Shown here piece after piece: positions 11,493 to 24,099 of a stretch of 64,000 bases of DNA. Source of the DNA: Rhipicephalus microplus. Lineage: Eukaryota; Arthropoda; Arachnida; Ixodida; Ixodidae. Each line of letters opens with the position of its first letter. The first letter of the stretch is position 1. Below the pieces are notes generated by a model. That model did not search any database and had not been told where the DNA came from. It saw only the letters and a program-made list of their open reading frames with translations. The stretch covers positions 98,768,239 to 98,832,238 of the forward strand of contig NC_134705.1 of NCBI RefSeq assembly GCF_043290135.1, in the 5' to 3' direction. A program made the position numbers and the translations under genes.

Positions 11493-11856
11493 TCAGAATT
11501 ATGGCTGCTTTGGTGGATACCCAATAATTTGTAAAATTCCTAATGGCCATCTTGGAGTCACTCATTGTTAATCTGTCGTGTTTTCGATCATTGATTACGG
11601 CAAGTGCAATGGCCATTTCATGCGCTGCTACCGACGATCTGGTTTTTATAAAGGCCGAGGTCACGGTCTTCCCTTTTGTGTCAATGACCGCCATTGCGAA
11701 GAGGTACCCACGCACAACCCTATTATTGATGTCATTATTTCGGGAATACCGGGCGGCGTCTGCAAAAACCACACCCTCAAGCGCGACGTGGTTTCAAGCA
11801 CTATTTTCGTGCGGCATTTTTGTCTCTCAACATTGTGTGCATATGTACGAAACTCG

Positions 11857-12101
11857 GTATGACGCGACGCGAAAGGACGACATAGGTAAATGACACATAC
11901 GAGCATGATAAGCACGACATGCGTGTCATGTAACAACATGACTACATGCCACACTCATGATGCGCTTGCGGCCGTTTCGCTAGCTTCACACATACCAAAT
12001 TTGGTATTACGTGACGACAATGGATGACGAAGGCACGCGACTGGTGAAAACACGATAATTATGAGATGTTTGTCATTTGAGAACATGACTACATGCCACA
12101 G
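11857..12101. repeat. Dispersed CCAAATTTGG repeat, two adjacent units
   Basis: Two related units containing GCGGCCGTTTCGCTAGC, CATACCAAATTTGGTATT, GGATGACGAAGGC and ACATGACTACATGCCACA. Further copies lie at 12506-12672 and 50876-50995. The palindromic core and lack of coding content suggest a short dispersed or satellite-like repeat. Confidence 0.55.
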
Positions 12102-12121
12102 TTCAGGCGCGAATACACCTG

Positions 12122-12189
12122 GCGTACACACCTGGCAGCTGGTGGGGTGTGCGTGTTCGCACACCCCGCCAGGTGCCAGGTGTGTACGC
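12122..12189. repeat. Imperfect 32-bp inverted repeat
   Basis: Arms 12122-12153 and 12158-12189 are complementary with two mismatches around a 4-base spacer (TGTT). They start GCGTACACACCTGGC. This would form a strong hairpin. Confidence 0.8.
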
Positions 12190-12505
12190 GTCCCGCCAGG
12201 TGCCGGTCCTGCCATATACTCGCAGGCGCGCGCCGCACTGCGTTGCTTTGACGCATGCGCGTTTCAGCGCGTCCGACGTCCCTTCGTCACAAAAAGAAAG
12301 AGACGCAGTGCTGTCTGGGTAACGCACCGGCGCGAAATGCAACATGTCGCAATTCACGCCGGTTACCATCGGACCACGCCGACGGACGCTGGTCGCGCCC
12401 GGCGTCAGACTAGCAAAGTGCTCGCCTTTTGCTAAGTTAGCTTCGCTGTGCTCAGCGTGCGCGTGCATCAACGCTATATTGAAATATATTGGGCCGTTCA
12501 CGATA

Positions 12506-12935
<430 letters not shown>

Positions 12936-12939
12936 CCTA

Positions 12940-15900
12940 GAATGTTACAAGCGTTCGACGAGGCGGGCCGATCGCAAAAACTTCAGGAGTGCCTTCGTCA
13001 CTTTTCGGCGTGAAGCTCTACCTTTCCGGCATCCCAAAATTATTTTTTCGGAAAGCGGCTGGTCGTCGAGGTATGTAAACACTAGTGACAAAGAGTGTCT
13101 CTGAGAGTTGTACTGAGGACACTGACACAAATTATGGTCTATGGTTTCGTCAGAGCCGCATTGGTCACACGCAGCACAGGCTGCCCATACGATGGGGCAA
13201 GCAAAGGCGTTCGTGAAAGACATCCCAACACACGTGCGACACAGAACGGTTGTTTCAGATCTGAATAAACCAGGTGGAATGTTAAGTCATTGGTTTGAGT
13301 CAACGCGGTAAAGACGGCTGTGGAGAAACCCGGGCTTGTTCCTTGGAGACCTGGCGACATTGTGAGCAAGCGTGTTAATCCTTGCAGCTGTGTCGTTTTT
13401 TGACAGTGTAAGGGGAACTATCATGCTATTTTCGTTTGCGTTCTTCGCTGCATCGTCAGCATGCTTGTTATTGATGAATCTGCAGTGGCCTGGTAAGCAT
13501 TAAAAAGTTAATCATGTCCTTTCTGTAGTACTTGTTGACACAGTTGTCTTGTTTGCAGCACAAGTTGGTAATGAAACCCACGACGCAGTGCAGTTCGAAT
13601 GCAATATACCGCTGGCTTCGAATCGGTGAAAATTCACAATTTTAGAGGTGCTTCTTGTGCAATCCTGTGGAGTGCACAGCGGAGGGTGGCGAGCTCTGCG
13701 GTTGTCACTGTTTTCATGTGAGACATTTGAAATCGGATGGTTCGTCTTTTGCAGGGAAGATCTTCGGTCCTCCAACATTTATCGAACGATCTATATAAAT
13801 TTCAACGTGGCGTTTCTTTTGTTTGTGCAGCATAAGTATAGTGAGCTGCTTCAAAGCTGATGTCGAGAGATCCGCGTTCTTGCGAATTCCCGGTGTGGCC
13901 GAGCATTGGTTGGAACGGTTCAAACACCAAGGAAGTGTCAAGATGCGTTCCGGAGGTGTGTGGGCTGCTGGAAGGCAATAACGATAGCTAAAAATTCTCT
14001 TACAGAAAGAGGTAAATGTTGTCGGTCATCGGAAAGCAAGGCGATGTGGTGGGCAGGGGCGCGAGCAAGGAGCCTAATATACGATCGAAGCACCTCTAGA
14101 GAATTGTGCGTTGTGGCCGGATGATCTTTGACGATGGCGATGGCCTCCGCTGTGGATGTGCAGCGTGATAGTACAAGAGAAACTCTGAGTGCCTGGCCTG
14201 GGCGTTTTCGATTGCGCGTATACTACTTCTGCAGGCGTTCGTCAAAACTGGCAAGCTGTACCGCAGGTACGACCGGAACAACGTCCTGTATTGCTGCAAC
14301 ATTGCGTGTACTGATGTGTCCCACTTTTTTCCTCCGAGGAATTTGAAATGTTGGGCGATGGCTGTTAGGCACTTCTTTAATGTGGCCACATTGGAGCTCC
14401 AGCAGAGATTTTTATTAATGCTGATCCTCAAGAACCTGTTAGCGGGTAAAACAAAGAATTTGTCCATTGATGGTGAAGGGATATGGCGTCGTTGCCTTCC
14501 ACGTGCACGCAACCAACGCCGATTTGTCTGGACAGATCAGGAAGCTTGTTTTCTAAGGTACGCCGAAATAGAATTTGCTGCTTTATGAAGTCTCGCACGC
14601 ATCTGCGGACGTGTTACACCAGATTTCCAAAAAGCGATATCGTCTGCATAGATAGATATATGCACAAGCTCTGATATAGTTCCCACGAGACCGATCATAA
14701 CTAGACTGATTAGTGTGGAGCTAAATACACCACCTCGGAAAACACCACGGTGTATGTAACGATCAGCTTTCAGCCCATCATCAGTCTCATAAACAATAAT
14801 CTCATATGAAGGTAGCAGCAGATCCAGCGGTACGCTCGCTCACCCAAGCCAAGTGACTCGAGGGCGTCAAGTATGGCCTCATAAGAGACATTATCATAAG
14901 TTACTTTGATATCCAAAAACAATGCTACAGATAGCCATCGGCTCATTTTCTGGTGTTGTACGTAAGTCGTCAGGTCAATGACGTTGTCAATGGAGCAACG
15001 AAGATGCCTGGCAAGAATCATTCGCTATATCAGCTTGCCCACGCAATTGGCCAGCGCTATCGGTCGGTATGACGTCAGCTGTAGAGGTGATTTTCCAGGT
15101 TTGAGAATTGGATGGAAACGGCTCTTTTTCCATTCTCTTGGAAGAGCTCCAGCTCGCCAAGACTCATTAAACTCACCCAGTGAAGCATCACGTGCACGAT
15201 CACCGAGGTTGCATAATAGGCGGTATGATATACCATCTGGCGCAGGCGACGACAATCGATTACAAGAAATAAGAGCCACGTCGAGCTCTTCCATTGTGAA
15301 AGGAAAGTTCATGCACGAATCAAGGGAGTGTGGTGCGTTAGCAGCAGTAAACACTCCTGTGCAATTTGATGGGCTGCAAGCTTCCTACAAAAATTTTCCG
15401 CTACCTGGATGTTCTTTCTACGTTGGAAAAGTGCCAAAACTTTGAACAGAAAACGTTGTTCGGGTAATGTGCGTAGGCCTCGCAGGTTCGTCCTATTTGA
15501 GAAATTGGTTTGAGAGGGTCTAGAGAATAGCTATACTTCACCCACCGTTGGAACTCAAGTTCGTCCATACGACACTGGATCTTCTTTTGCATGCGCCTTG
15601 CTATGCGTAGACCTTCAATGGACTTTTTGCGCCGAAATCTGTCCTCTGCACGCCGACGAATCACGCGAAGTTGCTCTAACTTCACGTCTGTGTCCGATGG
15701 CTTTGAAGAGCACGTCAGCATGGGCATCGCGCTCTGCGCTGCTGCTTTGATCGCTTGCTCAAAACCAGAGGATAAGCCTTTTGCAAATGAGTCTTCTTTG
15801 TTGGTTGTGAATCCAGACAGATCGATCCTCCGGAATGTTTTCAGCGGTTGACCACTGGCAAAGCTTTCAGTGTTGAGATAACTGGGAATGTGGTCACTAC

Positions 15901-16860
15901 CATGCATTTCGGTGCCCAAAACCCACTAGATACTTGTGACGAAGCGACTGGACACAAATGCCAAGTCCAAGCAGCTGCTGTACATGGACCCTCGTAGAAA
16001 TGTAGGGCTCCCGTCATTAAGTATAGGAAGTTCATAAGCCGACACGAATAAAGCCAGTTTCCTGGCCGTGGCATTGACTTTTGAGCATCTCCAGATAGGG
16101 CGGTGGGCGTTGAATTCCCCTATAATGATCCCGTTCCACAACTATGTCATCCAGTCTATTTCGATAAAAACGAGCTGAAGCGGATAGGTAAACACACACT
16201 TTTGTGAAGGCTAGAGGTTTTTGCTCCACAATTAGGCAAACATACTGGTTTTCGTCATACGGTGGCACAGAATAAATAATGTAGGTAAGCTCCCGATGAA
16301 TATACACAAAAACCTTGCTGCTCTTGTTGCAGGTTTGAGACGGGATGGACACGCATCCTGATAGCCAGACCACGCTTGCCAAGCTGGGTTCACAAATTAC
16401 GATGATTTGGAAACGGTTCAAAAACACGTACTGACGAAAACCAGAAATTCGGGATCTAAGTACTCTTGCGTTCCAATGAATAACTGATGATTCTCTGAAC
16501 TCTTTGCACAATAATTGTTGATATCCTGCCATGGCTCTATGTGAGGGAGGCGAGGACTGGGCTCAACACGTCCAGCACCTGTGGCCCGCTTTGAGCAGTT
16601 GGAGTTCTTAGGCTTCTCAGTAGGTCTGCCATGACAGCGACCAGATATTGTAGCATCGGGATGATTTGTCAATCTACCCTTGACGCATCCTCAACTGAAG
16701 TAGGCTCGGAGGAAGCTGTAGTGTGGGGAGGACTGAGAGGGGGCTTCTTCGCAGGCTCCATAGGAGGGAGTCGTCAGCATAGTCGTTTAAAGCAGTGAAA
16801 GTCCGTGGAAAAGAAAGATCGAAGCCTATACGACCGCATTTAGGCACCGTACATTAACCA
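12940..16860 (-). mobile_element. I-like LINE 1 (endonuclease, RT, RNase H), decayed
   Basis: Nearly full-length minus-strand LINE. From 5' to 3': a Met-led Pro/Ser-rich segment (MEPAKKPPLS, about 16735-16760); an APE endonuclease with HWNARVLRSR (about 16460) and GEFNAHRPIW (about 16105-16130, Asp of GDFN replaced by Glu); SDHIPSYL (about 15875-15895); RT with SPAPDGISY and YRPIALANCVGKL (about 15030-15240), VALFLDIK (about 14900) and an intact YADD near 14650; an RNase H region with PGHCRFINNKHADDAA (about 13450-13490); and a C-terminal zinc-like CDQCGSDETIDHNLC (about 13130-13170). Many frameshifts and stops. Confidence 0.75.
14770..15354 (-). pseudogene. RT core of I-like LINE 1
   Basis: Two frames separated by a stop cover RT motifs: SPAPDGISYRLL, WKKSRFHPILKPGKSPLQL and YRPIALANCVGKL at 15025-15354, then VALFLDIK, the first catalytic Asp block, at about 14890-14915. 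The second catalytic box (YADD) lies further downstream near 14650 in another frame. Similar in layout to the RTs at 38679-40850 and 55256-56212. Confidence 0.75.
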
Positions 16861-17089
16861 GAAGGAGTGGCGTTGCTTCCACCACCACCCCATCCCGAGT
16901 GGGCGTAGAAAACAGACGCGCGCACGCGTCTCTTGTGTAACCTGGCTATTTATGCAGGAAGGAAGGGAGAGAGGGAGGGAGGGAAAAGAATGAGTTCTTT
17001 TCTAACCAACCCTGTCTCGATGCTTGTTTCTGGGGGCGGAGGTTCTTACGCCGTGGGTCGTACGTCCCATGTTTGCAGTAGTAGCAACC
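16861..17089. other. Short anonymous region
   Basis: Contains a purine-rich GGGA repeat (about 16960-16985) and no gene or identifiable mobile element. Confidence 0.4.
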
Positions 17090-17260
17090 TCTCGTTTAGT
17101 CCTTAGAAAGCACACAAGATGGCGGTACTTGTGTATGATGAATATAGGATGAAAAGGTGTGAGGTGGCGGTACTTGGAGTGTTCGCTGGATGAACGGACG
17201 GACGCATGGACGCTTCGCCCCGCTCATCATCATTCACTCCGTGTATAAGCTGTGATTTTT
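17090..17260 (-). repeat. Composite repeat, partial copy 3
   Basis: Contains the CTCTCGTTTAGTCCTT, GGCGGTACTTGGAGTG and GGACGGACGCATGG modules followed by TCATTCACTCCGTG and a T-run. The orientation is inverse to copy 1; most of the minisatellite and the 245-bp units are missing. Confidence 0.55.
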
Positions 17261-18694
17261 TTATTTCGCTATGCTTTACGATGTGGCGCTGCAATGATAT
17301 AGTAAAACTCGGCTGCCATAGAGTTTGTTAAAGTTAACAAGAAGGAACTCTGGTGCTGTGATCTTTCAGCGACCATGGGAAGTATGGCTAGTGCACGAAT
17401 TTGCCTAGTCTTCGTACTTACAGGTGGCGAATCACACTTGTGGCTTGGCTTATTGCTTTGTTTCGGTTTCGTTTCGAAAGAATGAACCCTCAAACTTCGT
17501 GACCCGATTTAAAATGGTAAGCCTAAAAGATTAATGTGGTGAATAGCCACTGCTCGACACTTGCCGACTCTTGTTTTGTGACAAAGCAGCTTCAAGCCAC
17601 GCGAATAAAAAAGTAAAGTACAAAAGCTAGGCAAACCCATGCACTACCCATAATTCCCATGCTCGCTGAAGTGACGTACATTGCAGTTCCCATAGACACT
17701 AGCGCCAGAGTTCCCTTTAGTGTATATGTAAGAAAAAGAAATTAAATTATGTGTCAATTGCACCGTGCCTGTACGTACTACCGTAGTGTAGCTGGCGTCA
17801 GGCGTCTGCGAGCCGCAACAACGCTTCCATCCCGACCCGCGGCACACTATGACTCTTCGGCTGAGCAGGGCACGTCCTGTGCGAATAACACCGTGTTTCG
17901 CCAGCAGGAGACCTGCTCGCTGTAAACAGCAGATTAATCAGCTTGAAGTAGGCGCTAGATAGCTTGTTTTAATCGCTATTGGGCCCCAAAAATAGCATTG
18001 AGGCCACTGCACATGTGCGAGACCCAAACAGAATTCAGGTTTTGTGCTGGGGACGCTATTTCTCGAATTTAGCGGTAGCACCAAAGCTTAGCCTAAAAGC
18101 TTTGCTACAAACAGATATTACGGGATGCAGAAAAGTAATGGCTTTTTTTCAAGTGCGAGAGTGCCCAAAAAAGGGGAGTGTCTAAAGCACCGTAGACATT
18201 TTTCGAAAACTCTTAGCTCCTGCTTGACCCTAAGTGAGCAAACACAAAGAGCGGCGGGGCCCCACCCTCTTGGGACTACTATGTGAAAACTCCCTATTGT
18301 TCGTTCGACAATGTATCTGTTGTTCTTCCGGCAACTAATTCGATAGATAAGTGCGTATGTGAACTACTCAGGTTTTTTTGAACAGGGTGCTTCCCAGAAT
18401 CAACATGTGTGTGACTTCCCAGTGCTTTGCACTCCGAGAGATTCTAGGCAATGTTTCGGGTTCTGAAATGCAAGGTACATCAATATTTAGCCACGTCGCG
18501 TAATGAACTTTTTCGACATTGAATTCGGGTGTTGTTAATAGTTATGAATAATGAATAATGATGCCAAATATATAATGGTTTTTGGTGATCAAAAAGTTTC
18601 ATATGACGCACGTTTATAGTATGACAGCCATCCTTTGAATTTATTCATACTGCAGCTTCCTCGGGTAAATACAAAACTGCCTCGCATAGTGGAA
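17261..18694. other. Anonymous region, no gene seen
   Basis: No reading frame here has recognisable motifs. The stretch is moderately AT-rich with short runs only. It may contain old LTR or MITE debris that I cannot assign. Confidence 0.4.
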
Positions 18695-18985
18695 CTTAAA
18701 GAATATTAATGCGAAGGGTGAGAGAGCTTGTTTGGTAGAAGTTCTGGCGTCGGCGTAGTTGGTTATGAGCGAGAAATTATCATCTTTGCGTGACCAAAAA
18801 CTAAACAATGATGCACGTAAAATCAATAATAAATTTTCTTGGTGTGAGAGGAGATCAAACCCGGATAGTTTGCGTGGCAGACGGGTGTTCAACCATACAG
18901 CCACGTTTTTTGTTGCTTTATTGCAGCGTGTAACATTTAAACAACACCAAACACTCCAACAGAGCTGCAAGCTCAATGCCATATG
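18695..18985. mobile_element. MITE-like repeat fragment
   Basis: Shares GAGAGCTTGTTTGGTAGAAG, TCTGGCGTCGGCG, GTTATGAGCGAGAAATTATC and GTTTGCGTGGCAGACGGG with the MITE-like repeats at 7943-8553 and 42596-43182. Here it stands outside any LINE endonuclease, which supports an independent repeat. One end is missing. Confidence 0.45.
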
Positions 18986-18999
18986 ACTTCAAGGAAGAT

Positions 19000-20164
19000 G
19001 AGCTATTTGCCACACATACGTAAGATGGTTTCAAATGTCATAATTCATTCATAACTTTTAGCAGTTCATCATTGTAGCAGTCGTGCAAAAACGTTTCGCA
19101 TTTTGCACATATGTGCAAGAAAATAAATATGTACTGGCCCACCATCTAAATCACCATGTCAGACTGCTGACCATGTCAATAAGCGAAAGAGAAAGTACAT
19201 ATTGTATTTTAATGGGCCAGGTTCTATTTTTAAAAACCAAATATCATGCGGAGTGAGAGGTAAATATTTCTCAAGTGTTCTCTGTAGAACACCCGAAAAC
19301 GAAAATGCGTCCCAGCAATCAATAAAAAACATGCTCTTCTGACTCAGGTTTTTGGCACAGTAAGCAGTCGGATCCCCATAGTGAAAAAAAAAACGCCTCT
19401 TCGTTCTAGCCACTTTTTAACCAGCAGCGTATCAGTGTGCAGCCAAAAAAAGAACGTTTTAACTCTGGCTGGTAGGAGCATTGTTTTAACTGTCATCAAA
19501 ACGTCTTCTTGGCTTTCACTATACATAACACAATGAAAAAAACAGGAAAACAGTTTCAATCATATCTTTCGACTAACAATTACAAGTGACATTAGCTTGG
19601 CACTGCGAAATAAATCTAGCACTAAAAAAATTAAGAAAGCCACAACAACCTCTTGCAGAAAACTACTTAGAACATAACGAAGTTCATCATTTGATGTAAG
19701 AATCAAGTTTGGCAATGCAGATGGCAGCCTAATTTGAAGGAATGTTCGCAAAAATGGATCTCGTTGACACCGTAGAAAGAGAAACCTTGATACAACCTGC
19801 CTAAAAAAATGTGGCCAGGCCAAACTACCTCTTTTCAGTTTTAAGAATATGTTGTAGCGGCTTGTCTGTTTGTACTGGGGCGGCCACACAAAAACAACAG
19901 GAAGCCTATGAATCCTTTAAATGTTGATCCTGGAACTCAGCAGTGCTTGCAGCAAGTAAACCAGCTACGATATCAAGAATACGTTGCATATTGTTGTGCG
20001 AGCGAGGACGGGCATAACACGGCTTTCCCATTTGTGTGTGTGTCAGAACAGATAGCTCTTGTTTTTTCAGCCCACGTGATCATCGTTGTTCTGATATTTG
20101 TCTAGCGCCACACCAAGGTATGTGTTAGGCGTACTTGACCATTAATTCTTTCGTACACCCCTGG
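19000..20164 (-). mobile_element. LINE copy B, 3' part
   Basis: The 3' part of LINE B on the minus strand. At 19560-19889 the frame shows GSLAWPHFFRQVVSRFLFLR, the conserved post-RT 'GGLGL-hydrophobic-RFFFLR' block. At 19344-19559, VKTFFFWLHTDTLLVKKWL followed at 19159-19413 by FIDCWDAFSFSGVLQRTL matches the C-terminal zinc-knuckle-like region. Bases 19890-20164 align with 5690-5985 of LINE A. At 20164 it is cut by the Gypsy LTR and resumes at 38019. Confidence 0.7.
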
Positions 20165-20290
20165 TGTATCCGATTGATTGCACACGTGCGTCAGCGTCTC
20201 GGCAACCAGTGACGTTTATTAACAGCGGCAGGCTTTTATACAGTCATGGCGTGTACAATGTTGCCCGCTTGCTTTGATACATACGTTAAA
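20165..20290 (-). repeat. 3' LTR of the host Gypsy
   Basis: 126 bp. On the plus strand it starts TGTATCCGATTGATTGC and ends near CATACGTTAA. It matches 37893-38018 with the same orientation. The terminal TG-CA inside the other copy (TGTATCC to GTTACA) marks the boundary; here the last bases have mutated. Confidence 0.8.
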
Positions 20291-20354
20291 TTCTCTTAGT
20301 TCACGAACAGAAGCTTTGTTATTTACAGTTAAACGAAACATAAGCTTTAACAGG

Positions 20355-22428
20355 TTAATTGGTTTGTCGAAATCGCTCATCGTAGTCAAGACGGCAAGGC
20401 TGTCGTCTCTCCCTTGTTGACCTGCGGACTATGGGGCTTGAAGGGCAGTGGACTGCCTTCTCGTCCGGAGACTGAGGCTCTGCCGAAAGCGTGGCTGGAG
20501 TCGTTTCCTTCCTTCTGCACGTTGAGCCGTTGTGTTCAATGGGCGAACCTCCACTGATATCACATCTTTTTCTTGTCACGCGCACAGATGTCTCGCTGTT
20601 TTTCACCGGCACAAGCAGAGGTGTGTCGCTGCTTCCTGATGGCGCCTTTGAGAACGTGGCATTGCTTTCTATCAGCACTCAGTTGTCGCACTGCTTTCAG
20701 ATGAAAACTCACCAGGGACGTCTTCTGCTTGTTGAAAGGTTCAGCTGTACACCTGAGGTCTCGGCGGTTTCTTCTCAGCAGTCTTCCCTCTTTTGTGCGA
20801 ACCAAGTACGAACGTGGACACACCATCCTAAGCGCCTTCGCTTTCAAGAGCCAAGAGTTATTGTCCATAACTCTGAGTGTGCCTCCTTGTAGAAGTAGCG
20901 GTAGCCACGAGCCTTTTTGCATGTTTTGTATATGCTTCACGGGATGCAACTCTGTAGAATGTTGAAGTTTGGAGAGTGCTGTACGAGGGTTTTGGTGCAT
21001 CAACAGCTTTGCTGGTGACCTGCTGTCTCCGAGTGGTGATGTTCTGTAATTCAAAAGCCCCAGCCAGAAGTGGCTTGCTGCACCTGCTTTCTTCACCAAA
21101 CTTTTGATGACATGGACTGCTTTCTTTGCGAGGCCATTGATCTAGAAAAATAGCGACTGGAAATAGCATGTTCAAAATCAAATATCTCAGAAAAATCTTT
21201 GAAATCCTTCGCGGTGAATTGTGGCCCTCCGTCAGTGCAAAGCTGTTTCGGTATGCCGTATCGAGCAAAGATACACAATAGCTTTTGAATTACTGCTCTT
21301 GCAGTAGTTTCTTGGAGCTCCTCAGAGTCCGAAAAATTTGAGTAGGAGTCATACACAATGATGTAATGTCGTCCGGCATATTCATACACGTCTGCTCTCA
21401 CTCGGTGCCATGGATGATCGGGCGTATCCCGCAAAAGCAGTGGTTCATCGGCTTGTCTGTACGCATGCAACTGACAGGAAGAGCACCGCTCTATCATATC
21501 AGTTATGTCGCCATTCATTCTAGGCCAGTACATGAGCTGTCGCGCTCGGGTTATGCACTTGGCAATGACAAGGTGACCGCGGTGGAGGCACTCTAGCTTT
21601 TGTTTGCGCATTAAAGTGGGAATCACAACACTTCCCTTAAGCAGCACGCCTTTGACAATTGATAGCTCATTTGTGCACCGTTTGAGTTCACCTTCGATGG
21701 GCTGCGAAGCTTCCAGCCTTTTTATCCCAATCTGCAGTTCAGGGTCTGCTGCGATAGCCTCAACTAGTTCTGCCATTGTTTTGGGGCTTACTCGATCAGA
21801 CAAGATCCTTATAGCATGAATTTCAACGTCATCAGAGAAATAACTTGGCAATTATGGCCCCTGAATGCGCGAAAGCATGTCTGCTATTATCAGCTTCTTC
21901 CCAGGAACGTGCTGCAACTGATAGTCGTACTTTAACAAGCCCAAGAAAAGTCTTTGCAGTCTTGGCGGTATATCACCGATTCCTTGTTTAGAAATGACTA
22001 TCAAAGGGCTGTGATTAGTTTCTATGATTATTTGCGTGTCCACGACAAATTCACTGAACTTTTCACACCCAAAAACGACGCTCAGGGCCTCATTCTATAT
22101 CTTTGTGTACCTAAGATCCATGTCTGTTGACATTTTGGAAGCATAGCCAATCGGACGCAATTCTTCTCCGTGCCTTTGAAACAATGTAGCTCCTAGAGCA
22201 AAAGCAAATGCATCGGCAGATAGCTTGGTGGGCAATGAAGCATCATAAATTGCAAGAACAGGGGCTTTTGTAAGCGCGTCGCGTACGTTATTCTCTTCTC
22301 TGTTATGCTCGTCTGTTCATTAAAAATGGCACTATCTCGCAGCAAGGAACGCAGCGCTTTGGTGCGATTGGCCAAGTTCGGCAGGCACTTAAGAAAGTAG
22401 TTCACAGCGCCTAAAAAGTCTTGGCAGA
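20355..22428 (-). pseudogene. pol 3' half of host Gypsy: RT tail, RNase H, integrase
   Basis: Minus-strand frames from right to left. FLGAVNYFLKCLPNLANRT at about 22380-22430 is the RT-RNase H connection. IIIETNHSPLIVISKQ and HVPGKKLIIADMLSR (21852-22043) belong to RNase H. The integrase (21093-21851) has the H-H zinc block (HRGHLVIAKC), CSSCQ, an Asp block (RADVYEY), LCTDGGPQF and a damaged Glu block. The C-terminal region (20355-21099) has FWLGLLNYRTSPLGDSRSPAKLLM. Frameshifts separate the blocks. The layout resembles K02A2.6/Mag-type Gypsy elements; the clade is inferred. Confidence 0.7.
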
Positions 22429-23163
22429 TGTTTTAGGGACGAAGATCCTTATAGCGGCACCCGTTCGTCCCCGGTAGCATGTAACAAGTATAACATTTTG
22501 ACCTCCAAGGTGGTGCCGGTGAGAGACTTCTTGTGTGCGTTGTTGAACAATAAAACAATAGTGCTCAATGTACATGTATATGGCTGCTAATGGGGAATGA
22601 GAGACAGGAGCATTCGGCTTTTAGTTAACGCGCAGCCTGCGATCACCATTAGCAGCCATTGGCGTGTACATTGAGCACTATCTGATAAGAAAAGGTTGCT
22701 ACGTTATACACGCTGGGTGTAACCTCCTTAGCTTTAGAAAGGTTTAGCGAGCGTTGAGCCGCAGTGTCATGAATACAATGAACTTGTATATACCATGAAT
22801 GAACTCGAAGTGGTTAAAAATGGGAAGTAGATATGAAGCGCAAGCCGTAAGAAAGTAAAAGCCGAATTCTCCGCCTCTCATTTCCCATTAGCAGCCATTT
22901 TCATGTACAATGAGCACTATCTGACTGAAAAAGTTTGCTACGTCATACTCGCTGGGCGTGACCTCCTTGGTTTTCAAAAAGTTTAGCGAGCGTTCGGCCG
23001 CAGTGCCATGAATACAGTGAACTAGTATATACCATGAACTCGAGGTGGTTAAAGGTAGGAAGTGGACCCGAAGCGCAAGCCGTAAGAAAGTGTGCGTGTG
23101 CCACCTCTCGTTTAGTCCTTGGAATGTCCGCTGGATGGCGGTGCTTCTATATGGGGAATATAT

Positions 23164-23250
23164 TGTTACACGACGTCGGACAGAAAGAGCACCATAGACG
23201 ACGAGGACGATGAAAGTGACCGTGCTCGTGTTGTTGTTGCTGCTGTTCTT
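23164..23250 (+). repeat. 5' LTR remnant of G1
   Basis: The first 87 bp match the 3' LTR from TGTTACACGACGTCGG to GCTGCTGTTCTT with a few substitutions; the remaining 83 bp are absent. Confidence 0.85.
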
Positions 23251-23261
23251 GTTGCTGCATA

Positions 23262-24032
23262 TTGAAAGGCATTGCAGATGATGCATTCAACCTTCTCTTA
23301 TGCAAGGACTGCAACACGGTCGATGCCATCATCAAGGAGTACCAGCGTTTTGAGGCCGCAAAAAGTCGACGTATCGCCCATAATTTCACTCGACTACCAA
23401 ACACAGCGGCAACCTGGTCGTGCGAAGACAGGCCTGCGCTACAGACGCCGTTAAATGCAGAGCACGTGACGAAGATCATCAGACGTGAACTTGAAGCTCT
23501 GTCTCCTGCATTCACGTGCTCCCATGCCTGTGACTCTAGCCCTCAGATGGTGCCACTAGTACACGCCATTGTGCGACAAGAGCTTTCCAATGCTGGACTG
23601 GCCTCCGAGTGCACTACAGCTCCCTTACAGCCGATCAACCGTCGTCGACCCCATGTTTCGTATGCCCAAAGCCAAAACCTTCCGGCACGCCCTGGCAATC
23701 CAGCCGAGGGGAGGACTGCTGACGATCGCCCGATTTGTTTCAACTGCCACCGTATCGGACACGTGGCCCGCCATTGTAACACTTGGTGGTATTGGCATCC
23801 TATGGGTACCCCCATCGGCCAGAGAGGAATCATGGACGCTTTCAAACTTACCGGGAGTCACCTGAGGCCACCAGTGAAGACGTTCGTTCTATGCTGCCAT
23901 ATCGTCGTCGCTCTCCATCTCCGCATGCTCCCCAGTCCCGTTCACCGCTCTCCCGTCGCCCATCGTCTCGCTCGCCCCAATTTCGCCGACCAACGTCGCC
24001 GACTGACCACCTGCGGCGAGAAAACTAGATGA
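23262..24032 (+). pseudogene. G1 Gag C-terminal part with zinc knuckle
   Basis: A frame of 256 residues starting at a Met that is not the true gag start, because the upstream part is deleted. It contains a CCHC zinc knuckle, CFNCHRIGHVARHC, at residues 159-172 (23736-23777), the nucleic-acid-binding signature of retrotransposon Gag. Downstream it runs out of frame relative to the Ser/Arg/Pro-rich linker before the protease. Confidence 0.75.
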
Positions 24033-24099
24033 TGCAGCTCCCGGAGGTGATGCTGCATCGACCACTTGCCCGCCAAATCCTCTGACCAGGCTGCCGACT

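Larger units (their letters stand above)
10956..11800 (-). pseudogene. I-like LINE RNase H fragment, split by a SINE
   Basis: Minus-strand fragment of the RNase H domain of an I-like LINE. The upstream half (11505-11790) has FADAARYS, AVIDTKG, AHEMAIALAV and MSDSKMAIRNF, matching the TDAA, strand and SDS-AIRNF blocks of this domain in tick LINEs. The downstream half (below 11244) continues with AIILNRRAEHLRN and KYLKWIPVHAG, the final His block. The SINE at 11245-11492 sits exactly between them. The C-terminal part degenerates into a poly-G tract near 11040-11053. Confidence 0.6.
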
